A DNA stretch of 64,000 bases from assembly GCF_034702125.1 (NCBI RefSeq), contig NC_085878.1, forward strand, positions 24,471,002-24,535,001, in the 5' to 3' direction. The notes under the pieces were generated by a model that was not told the origin of the DNA, searched no databases, and worked only from the letters and a program-made list of their open reading frames with translations. Origin of the DNA: Engraulis encrasicolus (Eukaryota; Chordata; Actinopteri; Clupeiformes; Engraulidae). The position numbers and the translations under genes are program-made. Below are positions 1 through 27,400 of the stretch, piece by piece (the first letter of the stretch is position 1; each line of letters starts with the position of its first letter).

Positions 1-632
1 TGCCACCCATGACCAAGGCACTTAATTAACCCCAGCCAACCGGCCAAATGTGGGTTAAATTTCATTTTTGGCTGGTAGAAGAGACCAATTTACTAGCCAC
101 TTTGATCCATTATTGTGTTTGGCCTAGTAAGGCTTCATCCACTAGCTATTTTGGCTGGTGGTGAAAAATGTTAATTTAGGGCACCTGGTTTGCAACTGGT
201 TAAAGGCAAATCCATTTGTTTTAAACTTGCCCAGAGTCTACTACCTCCAGGGTGGGGGAAAGCAGAGACATCGCCCTCTGTGGTAAATGGAGTGTAGTAC
301 AAGGGGATGGTTTACCATGCCATTGCTCACCCTCTTGGCAGCCGGGAAAAAAAGAGCCTGTCCCAGGAAACCTTACAAGCAACAATGAGCAGAAAAATAC
401 AACTGTTCCCTGTGCAGCTAAATCATTACAGCTACCTCTGATGTAAAATCAATCCAAAAAATCATTCACAAAGACCATGAACAAAGGCTAAAAATGTGAA
501 AATACCTCGAGACAAAAACTAAGTGTCCTTTTCCAGGTTTTTTTTTTCAACAGCCATAAAAATTGGCAGTGAAAAGACCACCTGAAAATCCTGTGCTTTC
601 ATCTATTCAAACCTGAGTCAGGACAAGCCAAG

Positions 633-749
<117 letters not shown>

Positions 750-817
750 AGTTCATCTCGCTATACCTCACCCATGAAAAGCCTACAGCTAATTTTCTAC
801 ACGTTGAGGTCAGGCTA

Positions 818-2964
<2,147 letters not shown>

Positions 2965-3064
2965 TTTCAAGTTGCAGTTGTACTCGGGTATACTCTTCAA
3001 AGTGAGCAACAATGCGAGTAACCTCTTCCAGATGTTGACTGCTGCCATGCGCTGGGATACCGCC

Positions 3065-3475
3065 TCCAGAGGCAGAAGAAAGGACCAATCAGGCCGCCCC
3101 TCTTATATCCACCCTTTCTGGGCCCACAGTAAATAATGTAGAACGGGTTGCAAAATGACTCAGCAAAATAACTAGGCCTATAGGCTATAGGTTAACGCCC
3201 ATATGGTTTAAATCTATTTAAAATGTCTAGGTTGAAAGTTATCAGTAATATGATCAGTTTTGAAGCTTACATAAGCTTAAGCTTCCAATTTAAAAAGGTA
3301 TTATACCCAACAAATGTATTTTTAAACCCAATCATGTTCAGTTTTAAAGCTTATTACAACTTTTGTTTTTGCACAAAGACTATCTGGTGTTGCCGTCAAG
3401 ATGCTGATTGTGAAAGGTCATTTACATAATTTGCCGGGGTCAAGCAGTTTATGTGTAAAACTTGATTTTTAAGTT
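3065..3475 (-). promoter_or_regulatory. fah upstream / ZFAND6-fah intergenic segment
   Basis: Only about 0.5 kb separates the fah start codon from the proposed ZFAND6 poly(A) signal, so the fah promoter must lie here or in the ZFAND6 3'UTR. No TATA box was recognised. The segment is AT-rich with no repeat that I can name. Confidence 0.35.
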
Positions 3476-3481
3476 TTTATT
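3476..3481 (-). terminator. Candidate ZFAND6 poly(A) signal (AATAAA)
   Basis: TTTATT on the plus strand reads AATAAA on the gene strand, about 1.04 kb beyond the stop codon. If it is used, the 3'UTR contains the CA repeat at 3578-3740. Other weaker signals could be used. Confidence 0.4.
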
Positions 3482-3572
3482 CAGATCAAAGCAGAGACAG
3501 TAAATAAACAAACATAAATACAGCACATTCACCTCAACCCATCCTGTGCACTCTCATAAATGAACTATATTA

Positions 3573-3740
<168 letters not shown>

Positions 3741-4523
3741 AACCAACACTTGAGGTGGATACAGGCAAAAATCACCCAAAAACAACATCCAAACAAACAT
3801 TTGTACAGAAAACCACACGCTCCTAAGTGACTAATAAAATAAACATTAATGAAAGGGTGATTTAGGGTGTTTGAGCACTTTTTCTCTTTCTCTATGCTGT
3901 CCATAATAACGAAATTGCAGTAATGCTCAGCATACATTCATTCATTGGAAGAGCATACAGTACAAAGGATGGAGGGGAAGGGGAAAAAAACCTTTTAGAC
4001 ATGTTTACATGCAATTTTTTTCTTTATAGAGAAGAACAGACACCAGAAAAGCACAGCCCCTCTAGTAAGTCTCACCACCATAAATGTAGCGCCCTATTCT
4101 TAACTCAACTTAAAATATATAACAATAATAATAATAAAATTGAATAATTTTGTAGAGGTCTATTAAAGATTTTTTTTTCTCACACAATCCACAATATTTT
4201 AAGGGAAATAAAATTTTGAGTAACAACAAAATAATAAACTGTAAAAAAAAAAAAAAAGAGTCATAATAAAAACTAACCAATAAATCAAAGAAGTGTTTTC
4301 CAGGTAGCATGCATGATTTAAGGGTGAGTAAATAGGAAATGGCTCAGGTTATCGTGAGCAAGTTCAAACTGTAAAGGGGAAAAAACAAGATGGGGTGGTG
4401 AGGTGAGGTGGGTAGGTAAAAACAAAAAATCAAAAAGAAAAATGGATGAAAGCGTCGGTAGTCCACGTGACACGCATTATTCCCTGGCACCCGCGACGAT
4501 GACGATGTCGATGAGATGGCTCC

Positions 4524-15831
<11,308 letters not shown>

Positions 15832-18530
15832 CTGAGAAGACACAAAGACCACAGCAATCTCTGTGAAACCAGGAGTGCTGCTGGCTACAAGCACTCAGCC
15901 TAGCCTCCCCCCTCTCTTCTTCAGTTCACTCGTGTTTCTTTTTTTTTTTCTTTCTTTCTTTATACAAGGATGTTTTGACCCAGGGACAGGGTCGGTCTGT
16001 CCCAGGAACACCAACCGTCTACTGCTGCTGAAAATAAAGTCATCAAGCCAACAGCACAGCTGGTTCTGTAAGCAAGATGACTGCATCCTTCCATTATGAC
16101 ATCATAATGCCCGCTGTTATGGATACATACAGCATGTACCAGGGGCAGGACCATACTAGGGCACAGCATTCATTCATGCCCTTTGTAGCAGAAATGCACA
16201 AAACAAAATCACCACACTGAAGAGGTAAACATCCGGGGGAAAAAAAACATTCTCCTTTAGACTGTTATCCAATTATCCTAAAGACAGCCGATGTCACAAA
16301 GAATGAACATCTGCTCCTTACAAATATACTTCCAGTCCACTGCTGTCTGAGTTTGCTGGTTTATTTTCAAAAGAAAAAAAAACATTTCATCCTGTTCCCT
16401 TTTTGAGTTATAGGCCTGTCATCCACGTCTCTGCTTCTCTGGCTTCTGGGGGTACACAATACGAGGCCTAAAGGCAAAGAGAAATACTAATTTGTTTGAG
16501 CCTCTTGGATGGCTGAGTCTGTCTCCATGTAGGTCTCTTTAATATGCACTGCTCTGTTTGTCCCATCTGCCCTCCTGTCTATCCCAGAAAAGCCACAGAG
16601 ACAGCTCACAAGTTATGGTCCAACACTCACTCAGAAGACTACTGCTTCCTGGAGACCAGTCTAGACAGCAAACTGGTAGCTGCAAGCATTCATAAGAGAT
16701 CTATGCAGCTCAAAATATTAACACTAGAAATCCCCTCAGCTTTATGCTGACATGCCATGGTTTCTCCTCTAAAATCCCTGCTTAGCCGGAGAATGCATCA
16801 CATTGCTCTGTATGGTGCGTACGACTGAAGACATGCTACTGGACCACATGGCTCCTTCAGTGTCCAATTTAGTGAGCAATCACCTACAAAACATTTTACT
16901 TAGCGCATGGCATGTGGTGAGGGCCCAGCCTGGTCCTGACCATCCCATAAATACTACCATTTCATTTTGTATTCATGGTCTGGAGGTTGTTTGATCTGAC
17001 GCGATTGCAGGAAGCGGAAAGGACATTTTCGGAAAAATCAGGATAAGTTGCTGAATAAGTTGCTATCTTTGGCGACGTAGGACCGCTTAACAGACATGTC
17101 TGACAGAACATCTTACCGTAGGAAAAAATTACAACGTAGGACCGTTTGTCAGAACACCGGCCAAATCCTGCCGCTCAACATCGCTCCACAGAAAACAGGT
17201 ACCAGTCAGACGTAGTGCGTAGCCAAGTCTGACTAACCAGGTGTTTTCCTTTCATTTATGGTTGTGAGCTTTTTCAGTAGTATTTCTGAATTGCATTCAG
17301 CTCTTGTCTGAATCAAAATACAGTAGTATGTGTGCACACAAATAGTTTCCGGTAATGTGGTGATTCACTGTTGTCAAAACAGGTTGAGTCTACAGTCTAG
17401 CTGTGATTCTTTGGTCCTGCTCCTAAAGATGAGAATCAGGTTGTGCACGTTGTAAGAACTCCAGCAGCAACCAACACCAACACCAGCAAAACCTTACAGC
17501 ACTTAAACATGCAGCAGTAATGGTGTTGGTAATGGTCCACCCAACATGCATGTGGTGGTGGAGTCCAGACAGGCAGGCTTGACCAACTACTGGCTCATCC
17601 CTGTGTGTGTGTGAGGGCTATAACCACTCAGATACAACCAATACCTAGTCACCTACAAACACAGGACTTTGCAGTAGTGGTGTTGCTGTGTCCTCCAGAC
17701 ACTTTACATATGCTGATGACTTGTCACCACCTCCCAAAACATGACCATGCAGTCCTACAGTAGTGGTGTTGGCGTCCAGGCAGGCAGGCTTGGCCGGCTG
17801 ATGGCTGGGCCTCGTGTGTCAACCACAGCTGATCCTCATCCCCATCCCCCTGGTGGAAGACTGCTGGGACTAAGGAGGGCATGGGGGCCAGCCAGGCCAG
17901 CAGCACGCTCACAAAGCCCATTCCCTCCCCCAGGGCATGGCCATGTGGCTGGGTGTGTGTAGTGTGTGTGAGTGTGAGTGGATGAGGTGGTAGGGGTTAG
18001 CGAGTAATAATCTGCTTTCTCTAGTTCTCACGGCATTTGGGAACACCACCAGTCGAAAGGAGATCCAGAACAGCTAACACACTATCAGGATGCCTGCACT
18101 CTTGAAAGAAGCTACTATGTCTGACCCTGAAACTACTGGTGATTGAGTCAACCTACTCCACCTGTTACTAATGCAATACAATAAAGTACAGTATTTTTAT
18201 AGCACAATATCAAATACCTGCGGTGCCGCACAATCAGACCGAGAAACAGCTTCTTTCCACAAGCCATCAAACTCATCAACACACATGAGCCTTCCAAGGT
18301 CAATGGAAGACATTCCATGAACATTTCTTCCATATGTATATCTACACATTTCACTTTACTGTATGACCACTGATTGTACTTCTGCTACCATATGTTTGTG
18401 TGTGTGTGTGTGTGTGTGTATGTATTTATTGTCCAACACTATGTCAGTCTTCTTATTGCACACTGTGTCTGTGTGTATGACGCGTGTGTGCGTGTTTCTA
18501 CATATCAGTATGTTAGTGTTTGAAAACTGC

Positions 18531-18533
<3 letters not shown>

Positions 18534-18607
<74 letters not shown>
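18534..18607. repeat. (GT)n microsatellite
   Basis: 37 units, with a shorter GT run at 18396-18418 upstream. Confidence 0.96.
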
Positions 18608-18611
<4 letters not shown>

Positions 18612-18654
18612 TGTCAGATAAAGAACTGTAAATCCATGTAGGAGTGTGTTAGTT

Positions 18655-18814
<160 letters not shown>

Positions 18815-21800
18815 TGAGAGATTATTGTCCATGTCTTATTTACCGGTACGTTTTTGTTGGACTGCACATTGGAGACTGGTCATGGCAATTTCAAACTTCT
18901 GTGCAAACCCTGTTACATAGATCTTTGACAACAAAGTACACTTGACTTGACTTGAAGTAGTAGTGGGAAAATTCTACCACTGCAGTGACGAGGGGTAACC
19001 CACTGGTCTAACATGGGGGTTTATGGAGAGATTTAGGGTGATCTTGATCCAGATGTCTGGCCTTGGATTATCAGACCTGCCCCCCAGCATTACTCGAGCT
19101 CAGCTGCAACGCACGCAGCTCCACACGAGGTGAGGCAGCGGGGCTTAAGACAACAAAATAGCATTCAATAGCTCATCACCCATCGATGCCATCGGATTTT
19201 AGTCGCAGGGAGCCTAATCTGGCTGCGATCTCTGCTGAACTTTCTCTTCTGGCGAGAGCAAGTCTGTCACCTCTCAGTGCATCCAAAGAAGAGCACACAG
19301 TCAGTGCAGGGAGACAGAGTCTGGAGATGGAAATCGGGGGTGTGACTTATTACGGCCAAAAAAAGGACAGAACAGAACACCTTGTGTCTAAGCCAAAGAA
19401 GAGTGGTGATAGCGCTACATAGTTATGCATTTCAGGTTGGAAAAAACACGAGTTCCTGAATTATCAGACAAAACAAATATAACATGGGGAATACATGGCA
19501 GACCAATTGATGCATCATGCTGTACACACTAGAGTGAAGGAGACGCCATGTAAACTGCTGTAAGGATTACATGGACAGATTACATAGATCAGGATTTATC
19601 ACGCCCCCTCTACCATGTTCACTAGCATCCTGCCCCATTCCCCTCTATAAGCAGTGCTGTGCCGTGTTTAGTGTTTAGTACTTGTTTTGGAGATGAAGTA
19701 AAATAAATAAATAAATACAAATCTGTAGCTAAGGTTTAGACGTAATCGGTTTTCTTTTATTCTGATCCATAGGCTGTATAGCCTTTTAGTAAAAGGCTAA
19801 AGATAATATTCTTTCATCAGGGACGGTCAAACGAATTATATGCTGTTCCTCACAGTACGGCACAAGATTTGCAGTTGCTTGGTGGCCAGCCAGGGTGAAC
19901 GCTGCACAAACTCAACTTTGCCCACTTGCAACAGATTGCCGATTTCTGGTTTAACAGTTTAGAAGGCCATAGGCCCCACTAGCCCCAGCGCACCTCCACT
20001 TGTCCAGATACATCTTCTACACTTTACCCAAACACAGCAGCCAGCGATGCCTGACTGGCTCACAAAGTGGGCCAACTGAGAGAAGGGAAAGCATCACATA
20101 AACTTCATTATACTTCCCATTATGAGGATTGAAGATAGCACATTTAAACGAGTCTACCTGCTGGGGAAAATGAGCCGCCCACAGCACAGCACAGCATGGC
20201 AGCAGCAGAGCTACAGCGAACATGATTGTAAACTCTCTTATCAGTGTTTGTTGGACCAGTCAGCGCAGGAGGCCTCGCAGACTGAGTCAATCTTTAATCT
20301 AAACCTCAAAACATATTGTTAAGACAAAAAGGTACAAAACAAGGAAACCCTAACAGAACTGACACAGACAAGTGTCTAAGTAACTGTCCAAGATGCAGAC
20401 TGGGGGAAGAAAAAAAAAGGGGGGGGGGACTCAAAAACATATTTCTATGCTGCTTTACTCAGTGGTAAACCTTGGTAGGAAGGAAGTGGGGAGAAAGAAC
20501 ATGTTGCGAGACGAGTATGGGGCTCTTAATTGGTAAGCAAGCTTGTGTCTGAAAGACTTCCCAAGTCTAATGCATGCAACTGCTGAGCGCTGTCTCTGGT
20601 AAACACAGTAAAAAGTCGACAAGAGGCTGATTAATGGGAGCAGCTGTGGGGTATGTAGAGCAGGTTTCTTGCTGTCCCAAACTGCCAGAGAGCATGCAAA
20701 GCAAGCTTCTCCAGTCCACACTCACTCAGGGCTACTCTTCAACTTGTGCTGCTGGCTTAGCACAAACACTGGCTTGTTGTTGGGGCCAAAATACTGACCC
20801 ATACGGTGTCTGCCAACGTGAGAATAGAGTACATTTCCCCAGCTCTAGGTCAAAGGGGGGGGGGTTACCCATTATTGGGGCGGTATTCAGCCGTGACATG
20901 TTACTCACGCCAAAACTCACTCAGTCAGTCCTTCACCGTGTCTCTCTCTCGTGTCATCACAGAGACTCATTGAGTAATAGCCTAGCCCTAGAAGACGTCA
21001 TGTATGCTATGTCAACAGACATGCCATAGCGATACAATCAAGGAAGAGGGTGATTAAGTCTTTTCTAGTAAAGGGGAAACTTGGGGAATCACTGCCAGTA
21101 AGGCTAGGTCTAGTTGGCGTACAACACCAACAACAGCTTCTGCTTTGCCACAGCTCTGACCTGCTCTGTCAGCTTGTTTGGGGCAATATGAACTAAGCTT
21201 AAACAACAGGAACAAGCCGGAGCACTGTGGAAAACAAAGCAACATCTTTGAAAGTGTAGCCACAAAATGAAATGCTCACCTCAATGCAAACAGTGTGATG
21301 TTCCAGACTGTAAAATAAGAATGGGATTCAAACTAAATGTGTTTTTACTTCACTAGGTAAAACTGGGGGAGGTTTTCTGTAGAAGGATGATTGCTTCAGG
21401 TATTTGGTCTACTACATACAACCAATGCCTCGCTCCGACTCCCGCCCCCCTTTGTTTTGATACAGAGGCACTTGCGCTGCACTACAAATCAGACATTATG
21501 ACAGTGTGTATTTGTTTGTTTTTTGACAGCCTAAAGTATTTCTGGAAAACACTGGTTTCTTTTCTACTTTATTCAATGGACGTCGTATTTGCATAACGTC
21601 GACTACAGAATCAGTTCAGCCATTCTCACAGGAGCGTAGTAGGTCCACAAGGCTAAATGTACAGTAGCCTAGTAGTTATAGTAGTAGGTTTTTCAGAGCG
21701 ACATGGGGATGTGACAGAGTGGCACAGCTAAATAGCTAAGCCACCGGAGCTCCAACCCTGTCTTGGGAGGGCTAATACTCAACAAACCATAACAACTCAA

Positions 21801-23536
21801 CACAAAATGGGGGGGTGGGGGTATTACTATTCAGCAGTTCGCTCATGTGTCACTAGCTGTGTCACTGATGTGATAAAACCTTGAATAGAACAAACTGGAC
21901 TATAGACAATTTGACATCTATTCGATCTACTGCCTCTATGAGTTCCAGACATATCTAGATAACATCCAAGACCAAGACAACTAACTACAAATAACTACAA
22001 AAGAAATTGTAACTTAAACTAAGCAAATTCCACTGTCATCGTGTGTTACCCATCTGAGGGGCAAGGGTCTGAAAAGACAAAGTTTCTACAAGATAGAGGG
22101 GGCTGGACACGTCTGACAGCTTGTCAGACATGTCTGTCTTCATTTGCTCATCAAAACAGTGTGGAGTCCCATTCACACGGTACGATGAGAGATGTGGCTT
22201 CCTTCAATCCTCTGCATAATAATAACAAATTATTGTTGTTGTTATCTTTATTATTATTTCTCCAAAAGCCTAGACGGTGGAACAGCCTTTAGAGAACAGT
22301 TTTCACTACTGCCATATGTGTAGGGTCTCAAGGTCTTTCGTTCAGTAAACCAGCTGACCTTAAACAAATTCACTTTGTTCACAAAACAAGCAAACCTAGC
22401 TCAAATGTGTGTTTAGGTGTTCCTTGTACAAGGTAGCACTACCATAACATCAGTATTAGCCCCATGTAAGAAGATTCATTGAAAGGTGTCGTATTAGCCA
22501 AACACTAGCTGTTGTATTCTTTCCATTTCCTGTCTAAACAGTACCCTTTTGTTCAAATGTTTATACCATTTCAGCAGATGGAACAGAGTTGAGAACAATA
22601 AAGATAATCAGCCAACTGATCATGCACTCTGTCTGCCACGTCCCGCGTTAAATAAATGCAAGTTTGAATCCGACATACCTCAAGATTTGTCCCAAATTCC
22701 CCTATGCTACACCTTTCTTTCTTCGCGTCTATGCCACTAGATAAAGCCCGACATCATAAGCAGAAAATACCACCATCTAATTCTGAAAGTAACACCTACT
22801 CCATAGCCATTGGGTGTTCCCCGGATAGGCACGCCCCATTCCGCATCTCCATTGAACAAGCGCAGTGTCAATCAAATATTCTTTTTCCAACACATTTAAA
22901 GACATGACAAATTGAATGCTGAATGTGTAAATAACAGACGACGCCGTGTTTTAATAACTACAATAACAGCGTCGAGTAAACCAAATGCTTGTGGGCAAGA
23001 GCCATTACTGAATAAATCCAGTACGAAACGTGAAGAAGATTTCATTCTGGTGTTGATCCCTGACCATTTAAATACCTACAAACTAGCTTAGTTCTACTTA
23101 GCTAACTCAAGCTTGCCAAATTGACAGCAAACTGTAACATATAGATCTACAGAACAGATTTTCTCGTTAAAAACAAAGCACCGATACCCAAATATGGCTA
23201 TATTGTGAGCAATACACACCCAAAGCTGGCGTTATTTTAAGGTCAGCCAAATGAATTATGGCGAAAACCAACTCTCGAGCCGACAGCTGATTCTGCACTT
23301 TGAACGCTCATCTTAACCACTAGTAGAAATTCGCGACAAGATTAAAAGATCGCATCTGAGTCCCAAGTATCGAATGGTGTGGAACAGTCCACTTGTACTG
23401 AAATAATGAGGCATAAGGTGTCTTTGAGAATTGGCCAAGTTTCCCAGAGGTTATGGTGACGCTGTCTTCAGTAATTCAATAAGCTAACGCTAGCTTTACT
23501 CGCAAGCCAACTTTTAGACAACTTGTCTCGACTTAC

Positions 23537-23640
23537 CTCTCCACCTGAATCGTTTTCGATGTCTTCTCCAACTTTTTTAATTCCTTGAATTAACGAAATA
23601 TAACTGTCAGCTCGAAGTAGTTTGACGGAAACGTAGTAGG
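23537..23640 (-). other. zfand6: zfand6 5'UTR exon 1 (3' border defined)
   Basis: On the minus strand GGAGAG is followed by a consensus donor gtaagtc at 23536. No start codon leads into the main frame, so this is non-coding. The upstream edge (transcription start) is a guess. Confidence 0.6.
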
Positions 23641-24317
23641 GTAGTACAGGGTGGTTGTTTTCCCTCTGTGCTCCCTACCCCCACCCAGAAACAGGCTGTT
23701 TGTTACTTTTTGTCACTCCAACCCCCACTGTAATCTTGGCGATGACGCAATAAATAGACAGACAGCGATTGTTTGATTGTTAATGAACCCTGCGTCATAA
23801 TGTCATATTTGCAAATTACCCATTTATATTTCAATTAGTTTACCAATAACATTTAAATACATGTGAATAATTAATACCATGACACACAATACGTTTAACC
23901 CAACCCCGTAATATAATCAAGCATATGCAAACTACAGTATACAAAACACTATTTATTTTATATTTTGCCAAAAAAAAGAGACTTTTGTAGCCTCCACTAG
24001 CCAAACGAGACGGGCTCTGGGTCACACAAGCGTCCGTCAGACAAACAGCTGTAGGCTACTAAAGCGGAAGTACAGTCGAGAAATCCAAAAACACGCCCAC
24101 TACGATACCCAATCTGCTTGTGAGAGGTTTTGAAAGCTCATCATGTGGCTCATGTGGATCGAGAAAGCAAGCAATGTTCCTGTGTAATAATCAACCACAA
24201 ATACAATACCGTGAGCTGTTGGTTGGCGTCGATGTTATGTCCTCTTAAGTCTTAGATATTGCTAAGCTTTTTGACGAGCTTTGTTTGACAACCCTAAACC
24301 TGGAGCACTCGGACAGC
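23641..24317. promoter_or_regulatory. Shared divergent promoter of zfand6 and mthfs
   Basis: About 0.7 kb separates the zfand6 5'UTR exon from the mthfs start codon. Visible motifs are a CRE-like TGACGCAA near 23743 and an ETS-like GCGGAAGT at 24064-24071. No TATA box is obvious for either side. Both genes are broadly expressed housekeeping types. Confidence 0.6.
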
Positions 24318-24428
24318 ATGGCCGCATTACGAGCAGCTAAACAGGCTTTGAGAAAAGAAATAAAGAAACGGGTTGCTGCTTTGAGTGACCAAGAGAAGGC
24401 TCGGCAGTCCAAAGTTGTTTCTCAGAAG
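24318..24428 (+). CDS. mthfs: mthfs coding exon 1
   Basis: 37 codons, [18 protein letters not shown] to VVSQK, phase 0, donor gtaaaa. Confidence 0.95.
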
Positions 24429-27400
24429 GTAAAATGACATCAGCTTATTTTATTTGCCTAGTTGCATGGTCTGCATGTGCTGCTTGTGACACCCATATTG
24501 TGCAGAGTGTTTATTTTCTCCATGTCATAATTTCATGCAGAGTACACGTTGACAGGCAGCCCCATTTGGCCTACATCCACAACGTTGCAGAAGTGGTGCC
24601 TTCTGCATGGTAGTTGGGTGACTGTCAAACCTAAGCTTCGTGATCAATAATGTTTGCATTATTGATCTTGGTGCATTCAAAAGCGATATATATTGTAACC
24701 AGTCTATCAATCAAATCACCTGATTATTTCTTGGGTGAATTTAGTTTTTTTGTTTTTATTTTTTATTATTATTATTATCAGTTTATTTTTATAAATTGAT
24801 GAATATATGAAAATTAAAGGGTCAATCTTTCTTTGGTGCATGACATTTAATTTTGTACATAAAACTTCATTCGGGAGGGTTGCAGCTTTCATATGAGTGA
24901 CTTCTGAAGCCAAGTGATTAATTGAAAGTCAGGTTATTAGTTGTTATTCCAAACAGATGGATAGGCGACAACACTTTCGGAGACGGCTGTAGATATATCA
25001 TTTTCATTTTATCTTTTTTATGTATATAATTTGTCACTTTTATGGAGCAAAACAGGGTGGTTCAATAGTAATTTGAAGCAAGGTACATATTTTTCATTAC
25101 AATAATAAATAATTGTGGCAAATGCATACAGGCCTATTTTCCAGTCCAGAGAGAGAGAGATGGGTGACTGTGTCACTGTGTTATCTGTTTCCATCAGCTC
25201 TTCAGTCACCCAAAGTACACCAGTAGCCAGCGCATCGCTGTGTTCCTGAGCATGCACGATGAGGTGCGCACGGAGGAGATCCTCGGGGATGCCTTCGGGA
25301 AGGGCAAAGTCTGCTTCATCCCCAAGTACCTGACCGCCAACAACAGCAACCATATGGACATGCTCAGGCTGGCCAGCCTGGAGGACATCAACACACTGCC
25401 TCTCACCTCCTGGAACATCAGGCAACCTGGGGATGACGACAACCAGAGAGAAGAGGCCTTGGACTCGGGTGAGTCAGTGGAGTTAAGATGGCAGGCAGAG
25501 GTGTCGATCTGGGATTTAGCAAGTAAATAGAGCAGGTAAGGGGGTTCACAAAGTAAGGGGGTTCACTTGTCGTGAGTGGGCACTGGGCAGTAAGGTCAGG
25601 TAACTCACCTGTCTTGGGTGGCCACAGTATGATCAGATCAATCAATCAATCAGTCAGTCAATCGGCCAATCAACATATCATGTTTACATTATCAGCCTGG
25701 GGTTGTAGGCATAGGAGGATTCAGACATGGGTAGGTCAAACGGCATGATTTGTTTTCTTTTTTGAACTCAGAAATACACATACACTTGGTGTATGTCAAT
25801 GATGGCTTTATATCACTGTAGATTTTATCCAGACTTCGGACATAGTCAGTCTATATGTATGCCAAAACACAGTGAAAATGATAGTGGAACTTCAAAAACA
25901 AAGTATAGTAGTAGATAATATAGTGTAGGACAGGGCTATTCAAATGGCGGCCCTGGGGCCAGATGCGGCCCTTGGAGGAAGGCAAGATTCTGGCCCCCAA
26001 CAAGCCCCTTGAAATACTTAATTGTTTTTTTGGAATTTAGATATAAAAGTACGGGTTCCGTATTGAGTTGAAACGGGACACGAGACATTAAAATGCAGGA
26101 AATTACATTTAGGAAATGGCTCATTCCACACCAAATCAACAAGTGCCCGCGCACTTAGGTCTCAAAAAATTCTGAAAATATTACCAAGTGTACCCATGGT
26201 ACTTAAGAGAAACACTGTAAATTTATTTGAATGTAAGATGTATACTCTCCATGTTACAGCCAATTTTACTGGGGGAGGGGGGTGCCCATTTTGTTCACAC
26301 TCTTTTTTTTGTCAAAGTTCACAAGTCCCTAGCTCAATAACTAAACCATGTAGGAAGCTCAAATTTGGCATGCTGGTACATAGATAGGAATAGTTTGTTG
26401 CTAAACTGTCAGTTTTGGTCTGTATGATCCTGCATCGTCATAGCATTCCCTCAAAGACGACACAAATTGTACTGGAGTTTTTGGCTGTGCTCTGTTTAGG
26501 CCTTCAGAAGACATATTTGTGCCCAACATAGCCTCTGGATTTTTTCCCCTTGTAGATACAAGTAGAAACACTCCCATAAAAATCTATAAATAGAAAGGAA
26601 ACCCCATCAGTGTTTGACCAGAAGACCTCACAAGTCTGACAAATCATTTTGGGTGTCATTTTCAGAGCACCAGAACACCTTGTGGGATTGTCCACAGATT
26701 TTTATTTTATTTTTTTCTTCATTCACCAAGAAGTCTTCTTTTTAAAAATCCCAATGAGACTTGTCTTATGTGATGTTTTCGTTTTTAATTTCCACCCTGA
26801 ACATGGGCAAAATGCAAAAAGAGAGCAACATGATTTCTATAACATTTAATGTAAAGACTAAATAATCAAATGCAAATTTTGCCCAGACATGATCACCCGA
26901 GAGTCCTTGTGCAGGGGTGCAGGAATCCCTTTCAATATCAATGATTTCAGGAGGGTCATTCCAGCTGGAATCAGCAAATGGTCCCCACTCGACCCCCTCG
27001 GATTTGCTTGAAAAAAATATATGTGATGGCTTAAACATCCAATAGAACATATCCACCATTGCAGATTTCAGCTGTGCATACTTTTTCCACAAAAAAATCT
27101 GTAAATAAGGACACCCCCTCCCCCTGATTTGGTGTCACTGCCTGAGTGACCATATTCAGACTTAATTATCTCCAAAACTATTTGTGGTGGATCCATTATT
27201 TTTTCAGGGCTAAGAGTCATAGACCTGACAAGCATACATTACAATTTGCAGCACTGTATGTCAAATTACACCTTAATGCTGGCCCTCTACTTTTCTTGAA
27301 AATTAAAATTGCAAGGGTTTTCAGTTGTCCATAACAACCTCAAATTTCAACATTCAAGGTTCATCCTTGGTACATGGTCAGATATGTTCCATGACTTTCA

